Below, one piece after another: positions 7,029-11,032 of a stretch of 11,032 bases of DNA (position 1 is the stretch's first letter; each line of letters begins with the position of its first letter). Made by a program: the position numbers and the translations under genes. Source of the stretch: an uncultured Saprospiraceae bacterium (GTDB lineage: Bacteria; Bacteroidota; Bacteroidia; Chitinophagales; Saprospiraceae); NCBI GenBank assembly GCA_937959095.1, contig CALGLY010000604.1, forward strand, positions 1-11,032, read 5' to 3'. Under the pieces are notes generated by a model. It made no database searches. It worked only from the letters and a program-made list of their open reading frames with translations, and was not told the origin of the DNA.

Positions 7029-8096
7029 TTATTTTCCTGCTGAAAGAAATCCCAGTTTCAATAATATGATAACAGGTGCGATTTCGACGGCGCAAATATA
7101 CAACAAAAAGTGAAATCTATGAAAGCTAAATAGACGATTACTAATCATTAGTCCTCGAATAGCCCGTAAAAGGTAGAGTAATACTATAATTCCTGATACA
7201 ATATAAATAGCATAAGATACCATATTTTTCGGAAGATATGCGATGGAAATGTTAGCAGGCACTAGGAAAACCCCAAGTGCAACGCCAAAAATGACAATTA
7301 AAAAATTGTAGAGTTGCACTTCTTTTTGGGTTGGAAAAATAGTGCCAATAAAAAACAAAACAGCATGCTTTAAAAGCATCAATCCAAACACAATACCAAT
7401 ACATGCCCCTAAATTCCCGAAATAACTGTCCGTGAAGCCTGCACCATAGTGCCGCATCAAGAGGAATACGAACACGCCCATACTTATCCAAGAAAAGACA
7501 TACCAAATATTCAGTGGCAGTTGCCCGATGGTACTCATTTCGCGATAACTCTGTTTTAGAATATTGGAATTCGTTATATTTTGATAGGCTTTATTGAAAG
7601 AAGAACGGAAGCCCGCAAATAGAAAAGCGAGTAGCAAAGAAAGCCCCAAAATAGTTCCAAATAGCGGCCCATTATCTTTAGCTGTTGTCTGCACTTTTTT
7701 CACAGGCGATGGCTTTTCGATTGCTGGTGCTACAGTAGGAGTTGGTTTACTTTCGGTATTGGAATTTCGCTTAGCTGAAGGGGCGATCATCTCAAACGGA
7801 TTATCTAGATCAATAACTAAGCCTTCGGTCACAGCTATTCCTTCTTCTGTTTCTGTCTCTTCCTCTACTGCTTCTACCGCTACAGGAGCGATGGCTTCTA
7901 CATTTACTTCGGTTGCCTCGACCGGTTCATTTACCTCGGTCGGTTCTCTTGTTTGTTGCATCCGCGCTGTGATTTCAAACGGATTCGTAGTCGTTTGAGC
8001 GGCTGCACTTGCACTCCAACAAAGCAATACGCTTAGCAGTAGATATTTGAAATGTATATGAATCAAATGATATGTCTTGAATATGTTTTTAGCCAA
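7029..8096 (-). CDS. DUF4271 multi-pass membrane protein with long acidic N-terminal linker
   Basis: The 355-residue protein begins with a cleavable signal peptide (about 1-33, ending SASAAAQ). A low-complexity Glu/Val/Pro/Thr-rich linker follows to about 140, containing two NPFE boxes (TTNPFEIT at 36-43 and LDNPFEMI at 98-104). Hydrophobic segments lie at about 145-163, 198-214, 226-250, 262-281, 290-312 and 326-348. Small size, hemD neighbourhood and this layout match the Bacteroidota DUF4271 family, whose function is not established. The start is TTG at 8096: no ATG or GTG precedes the signal peptide in frame, and the next ATG (residue 46) would remove it. It lies 55 bases downstream of the nuclease-like gene, probably in one operon. 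Confidence 0.82.
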   Translation of the reverse strand: MAKNIFKTYHLIHIHFKYLLLSVLLCWSASAAAQTTTNPFEITARMQQTREPTEVNEPVEATEVNVEAIAPVAVEAVEEETETEEGIAVTEGLVIDLDNPFEMIAPSAKRNSNTESKPTPTVAPAIEKPSPVKKVQTTAKDNGPLFGTILGLSLLLAFLFAGFRSSFNKAYQNITNSNILKQSYREMSTIGQLPLNIWYVFSWISMGVFVFLLMRHYGAGFTDSYFGNLGACIGIVFGLMLLKHAVLFFIGTIFPTQKEVQLYNFLIVIFGVALGVFLVPANISIAYLPKNMVSYAIYIVSGIIVLLYLLRAIRGLMISNRLFSFHRFHFLLYICAVEIAPVIILLKLGFLSAGK

Positions 8097-8151
8097 TATT
8101 ACAAATAACTGAAAATTTTCCCAATTTTCAATCTTTGTCTCTTAATAGAAA

Positions 8152-8739
8152 TTATTCTACTCTTACTTTTACGCTTTTGCCGAAAGGATGTTGCTCCGAA
8201 GAAGCGACTTTGATTTGTCGAAAAAGAGGATTTAGTTGCGCTTGTAAAGCTGCCTCAAAGGTATCGCGTCCTTGCTCCAATTCCTCTGGCAGTTCCATCC
8301 AAAGTACTAAGCGAACAGCTTCGGGTTGAGCTTTTATTTTCTGGTCAATATACATCCAAAACAGGCGTTTGTCACGCAGCAAATAGGGGCGCAGTTTGAG
8401 ATATTGTAGGAGTTGATATTTTTTTCGAGTAACCCAGCGTCGCCGCAAGGCTTTCCCGATAAGATCAATCCCTTCGATACTTTCCCCTACTTTTTCCTCG
8501 AAGACCTTGACTAGCGGAGGAGGATTGCCAAATATTTTTTCACGCGTCCGTGCGAGTTGATCCGCAGGGCGATTGCTATAATTTTTCACTTCTATAAAGA
8601 CGACTTCATCGTGCCAAAGTCCTACAAAATCAACGGCACTAAAGTCCTTACCACTCAATGCTAGATAGTAATCCGTAGCGTCATATTTTTTGACGTGCCA
8701 AGTGGCATCAAATTGGAAATTTAAATCACTTTCTTTCAT
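8152..8739 (-). CDS. PD-(D/E)XK nuclease-like protein of unknown role
   Basis: I prefer ATG at 8739 (MKESDLNF), giving 195 residues. A TTG two codons earlier (8745) is possible, and the frame stays open to 8793 without another usual start. SGKDFSAVDFVGLWHDEVVFIEVKNY (numbering from the TTG, residues 31-56) has the order of a PD-(D/E)XK active site: acidic D39 after a small-residue turn, a hydrophobic strand, then E52-V-K54. The N-terminal part is short and lacks an obvious extra acidic helix. The basic segment ALRRRWVTRKKY (99-110) could contact nucleic acid. The rest (about 112-195) is unassigned. It is probably the first gene of the nuclease-DUF4271-hemD unit. Family-level fold is likely; substrate is unknown. 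Confidence 0.72.
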   Translation of the reverse strand: MKESDLNFQFDATWHVKKYDATDYYLALSGKDFSAVDFVGLWHDEVVFIEVKNYSNRPADQLARTREKIFGNPPPLVKVFEEKVGESIEGIDLIGKALRRRWVTRKKYQLLQYLKLRPYLLRDKRLFWMYIDQKIKAQPEAVRLVLWMELPEELEQGRDTFEAALQAQLNPLFRQIKVASSEQHPFGKSVKVRVE

Positions 8740-8799
8740 TAACAAGTCATTAACAAAACTTCGTGCATCCTTTTTATCTGGCTGTACATCTTTCTAGTA

Positions 8800-8821
8800 T
8801 CATGCATTTGTCATTGCATGA
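8800..8821. promoter_or_regulatory. Small palindrome upstream of the nuclease-DUF4271-hemD operon
   Basis: TCATGCA (8800-8806) is exactly inverted as TGCATGA (8815-8821) around an eight-base spacer. It lies about 60 bases upstream of the chosen start of the nuclease-like gene, a position where an operator could sit. There is no further evidence for a regulator. Confidence 0.3.
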
Positions 8822-8930
8822 CAATTAAAATTCGTCTTTTTGAAAAAAGTCGTTCTCCGACAAATCCCGTGGAGACAAATAAATACTGCTTCGTTGTAAC
8901 TTTTTGGGTGTTTCAAACGCCTTAGGTATA

Positions 8931-9090
8931 TAAGTAGTCGAGTCTAAATACTTTCCACTACTATTGGTTGCTTTTTCTGGATGGCTGCGTTAAAAATTAT
9001 AACCAGCCAAAAGGATGCTAATAATTTTTGCCTTGCCCTTCAAAAAAAGCAACCAATAGCATCAGGAAATTATTTAAACTCGACTACTTA
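8931..9090. repeat. Quasi-palindromic element 5 (degenerate apex)
   Basis: Outer arms TAAGTAGTCGAGT (8931-8943) and 9078-9090 are exact inverted copies. CTATTGGTTGCTTTTT (8961-8976) is exactly inverted at 9044-9059. The centre keeps only half of the apical palindrome (ATAACCAG, 8999-9006). Flanks resemble those of the module at 3754-3804: GCGTTAAAAAT at 8987-8997 and TTTTTGCCTTGCC at 9025-9037. It is therefore a diverged member of the same family, in the same orientation as the second module of element 4. Confidence 0.75.
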
Positions 9091-9148
9091 CGAACAATCT
9101 ACATAATATTTTTATACTTATCACCCGATTGAAAATTTCATCATTAGG

Positions 9149-9175
9149 AGCGCAGCTGAGACTGCGCTTTTTTTA
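9149..9175 (+). terminator. Strong plus-strand intrinsic terminator with no gene before it
   Basis: AGCGCAG (9149-9155) pairs perfectly with CTGCGCT (9162-9168) around a six-base loop, followed by a run of seven T (9168-9174). This is a textbook Rho-independent terminator on the plus strand. The nearest plus-strand protein gene ends at 4790, so it may end an unannotated small transcript or block antisense transcription. On the minus strand the hairpin has no T-tail. Confidence 0.7.
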
Positions 9176-9250
9176 TTCCTAGAAAAAAAATTACTACTCA
9201 GATATATCTTGTGTTTGGCTTGAATAAGAATTCGAGCTAGACTAGGAAAG

Positions 9251-9304
9251 CTTAAGAGCATGTTGGGGATTTTTATGAACTGAAAATCCCCAATATGCTC
9301 TAAG
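9251..9304. mobile_element. Insertion-sequence-like terminal inverted repeats, head to head
   Basis: Arms 9251-9273 and 9283-9304 pair over about 22 bp with one bulge and one G/T wobble, around a nine-base spacer. Each arm, read inwards from its outer end, begins GAGCAT followed by TTGGGGATTTT. GAGC at the outer tips is reminiscent of IS5-type ends. One explanation is an insertion sequence or MITE reduced to its two ends. No transposase or clear target duplication is visible. It could instead be a simple stable hairpin. Confidence 0.4.
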
Positions 9305-9375
9305 TTGATGACATTCGAACTGTAGTCGCCCCGTCCACGATTTCGGTGAGGTCTTTTGAAGGAAAAAACGATTTA

Positions 9376-9413
9376 ATAAAAAGGGAAGACTGTCAGGAGA
9401 CAACAACCTTCCC
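9376..9413 (-). terminator. Intrinsic terminator of the secreted-protein gene
   Basis: Read on the minus strand, GGGAAGGTTGT pairs with ACAGTCTTCCC (11 pairs including two G/T wobbles) around a nine-base loop, followed by TTTTTATT. It lies about 60 bases past the stop codon at 9475, the expected place for a terminator of that gene. Confidence 0.8.
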
Positions 9414-9474
9414 AAAAAACACGATCTAACCACTCCTTATGAAAAGATGGGCTAAATCGCGATATCTTAAACCA

Positions 9475-11032
9475 CTACTCTGCTTTCACAAAGCGTAGTA
9501 AATTTCTATTATTTTGTTTCGTAGCAAGCTTCAAATAATAAACCCCACTTGCAAGCCTAGCAATGGGAATGCGTCCATCACCTAAACGACCTGAGTCTAC
9601 CGCTTTGCCATAAATATCATAAATCTGATAAGGCGTACTAGCATCGTATATGCCTTGAACGCGCAGCAGTTCCGAAGCGGGATTCGGCATCAATTGAATA
9701 GCTCTAGTGCTTTGCTCTGGCATATTCGGCAAGAAACCTTCGTTGCCTGGAATCGTTGCTTCGTCGTCTTCATTCGCGGTGCAGCAAACGCCATTATTGG
9801 GCGTGGAATCTATATCGTCTTGCTCACAAGCACTTACTTGTGTGTAAGGAATAAAGCCCTCGGCAAGCGGATAGAGTTGGAGGCTTAAGGTTAGACTTTC
9901 ACCTGCGGCAATATCTTGTACATCCCAAATACCGGTATAACTATTGAAATTTCCTCTCGATGCATCGGGCGAAGTGCACCTACTAGCACCACTTGTGCGG
10001 TAGATAATGGAAAGGAAACTTGCACGCCTGTAGCGGCTTCGTTGCCAGCATTGGTAAGCGTAATTGTTGCTCTATTCTTCGTATAAATTGGCATTGCAGG
10101 ATTTTCGATAGCTAGGCTCAATTCTAAATCTACCCCGTTTTGTCGCTGCACTTCTACGCTTTGTATAAAGACATTGTTTCCTTCATTGCGCTCTGCTAGT
10201 TGTCGATCTACATCGGCAGCTATGATAAGCTGATAACCGCCAAGTGGAATGTCTCCTGGCACATTTACTAAAGCGGTAGCAGGATGCTCTCCTACTGCTA
10301 AATCGCCTGTGAGAATATGCCCAATATAGGTGTCTTCATCCGTGAGAACTTCATCTTCAGATAGATAGAAGCCAATCACAAAATCGCCTCTTGCCGTATC
10401 CTGCCCGATGTTTTCTACAACCAAATCGAAGCGAATATCCTCTACTAGCGGCAAATAACTTGGAAACTCGATAGCGGACAACGTGAGATCAAATAAGGAA
10501 GTTGGGTCGCCATCGTCTGTATTATTGGTATCATCGTCATCGTTATCATCTGGACTATCATCATAATTCACGCTATAAGGAAAAGCCGCTTCATCATCTT
10601 CTTCTGCGGTGCAGCAGTAGCCATTATCTGGCGTAGAGTCTATATCTTCTTGGTTTGCTCGTATGACTTGTGCGAATAATTGCAAGCGATAAAGTAAGCT
10701 TCGCAAATGCACCTCATAAGTTGCACTAGCACCCGCCGCCAAATCCAATCGCCAAGTAGAAGGATCGGAGAGTTCACCCTCTGTGACGGTAACATCTGTT
10801 CCACCTAGAATAGATGCTTTTCCAAGCAAGGGCAAATAAACCACTACACCTGTCGCATCGGAAGAGCCTTTATTCTCGATAGTCATTGTAAATTTCCCTG
10901 ATCCAAATTGTTCAATTTCAGGATTATCGGTCGTTAGTTTTAATTCTAAATCTATAATTGGGGTGTTTTCCTCCTCTCCACTATCATCGCCTGTGGTGTC
11001 ATCGTCCTCTCCATCGCCATCATCGGTCGTAT
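9475..11032 (-). CDS. Secreted CARDB/DUF11-like repeat protein with type IX secretion sorting domain; 5'-partial, one frameshift
   Basis: The frame is open from the window edge (11032) through an acidic Asp/Glu/Gly/Thr linker, then a beta-rich repeat ending near DIDSTPDNGYCCTAEEDDEA (about 10600-10670), a second acidic linker with a run of Asp, a CARDB-type domain (LFDLTLSAIEFP to NEGNNVFIQSVEV, about 10160-10495), and a further DUF11-like repeat. That repeat is cut by a one-base shift near 9973. In the other frame it continues as SPDASRGNFNSYTGIWDV and DIAAGESLTLSL, ends with DIDSTPNNGVCCTANEDDEA (about 9760-9820), and leads to the type A sorting domain (MPNPASELL, YDIYGKAV, LASGVYYLKL, RFVKAE). 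Without repair, translation stops at 9891 and the sorting domain is lost. The protein should be exported by Sec, then moved by the Por/T9SS machinery to the surface or medium. The signal peptide lies outside the window. The molecular role of the repeats is unknown. Confidence 0.83.

Larger units (their letters stand above)
8740..9474. other. Gene-free stretch of about 730 bases
   Basis: No credible coding sequence is present; the short minus-strand frame at 9242-9433 overlaps an inverted repeat and a terminator. Contents in order: a small palindrome at 8800-8821; a pair of box-like strings CTTCGTT (8889-8895) and CGCCTTA (8918-8924); quasi-palindromic element 5 (8931-9090); a plus-strand terminator-like hairpin (9149-9175); an insertion-sequence-like inverted repeat (9251-9304); and the minus-strand terminator of the secreted-protein gene (9376-9413). 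The promoter of the nuclease operon should lie near 8740-8850 but was not identified. Confidence 0.65.

Noticed and set aside
7594..7998. Plus-strand 134-codon Ser/Val/Thr-rich open frame
   Set aside because: It is antisense to the low-complexity Glu/Val/Thr linker of the DUF4271 protein, which produces a long open antisense frame by composition alone.
9242..9433. Minus-strand 63-codon open frame
   Set aside because: It crosses the inverted repeat at 9251-9304 and the terminator at 9376-9413, has no recognisable domain, and is best explained as chance.

Overview
The window looks like a chromosomal segment of a Bacteroidota bacterium, plausibly Saprospiria-like. The evidence is a C-terminal type IX secretion (Por) sorting domain, a DUF4271 gene directly upstream of hemD, a Bacteroidota-style family 5 solute-binding lipoprotein, start codons preceded by A/T-rich leaders rather than strong Shine-Dalgarno sites, and AT-rich base composition (judged by eye). 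The phylum is fairly secure; the lower rank is a guess.

Layout: 1-300 holds two palindromic intergenic elements. 294-1211 (-) is a membrane-anchored M28-type metallopeptidase. 1458-3254 (-) is a peptide/nickel-type ABC solute-binding lipoprotein with no permease or ATPase beside it. 3255-3887 is a divergent intergenic region filled by two large quasi-palindromes. 3888-4790 (+), the only plus-strand gene, is a TIGR01777-family NAD(P)-dependent epimerase. It converges on a two-gene minus-strand unit: a CoA-pyrophosphatase-type NUDIX hydrolase (5442-6080), then a four-helix membrane protein (4807-5418). Next is a probable three-gene minus-strand operon: PD-(D/E)XK nuclease-like protein (8152-8739), DUF4271 membrane protein (7029-8096) and hemD (6234-7016), closed by a hairpin terminator. 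8740-9474 is non-coding, with one more quasi-palindrome, two terminator-like hairpins and an insertion-sequence-like inverted repeat. The window ends in the 3' part of a large secreted multi-repeat protein (9475-11032, -, 5' end outside the window), which carries one apparent frameshift.

The genes are mostly housekeeping (haem synthesis, nucleotide clean-up, nutrient capture) plus one secreted protein. No defence island, prophage or complete transposon is visible. The unexpected structure is non-coding: five long quasi-palindromes (one compound, giving six hairpin modules) fill most of the large gaps. Most share a short apical palindrome of the type ATA(A/G)CT(A/G)G(T/C)TAT, and several share flanking boxes CAAGGCG and AACGAAG. 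Their outer arms have different sequences at each locus, yet pair perfectly within a locus for up to 32 bp. This looks like a dispersed repeat family whose arms are made from, or co-evolve with, local sequence.
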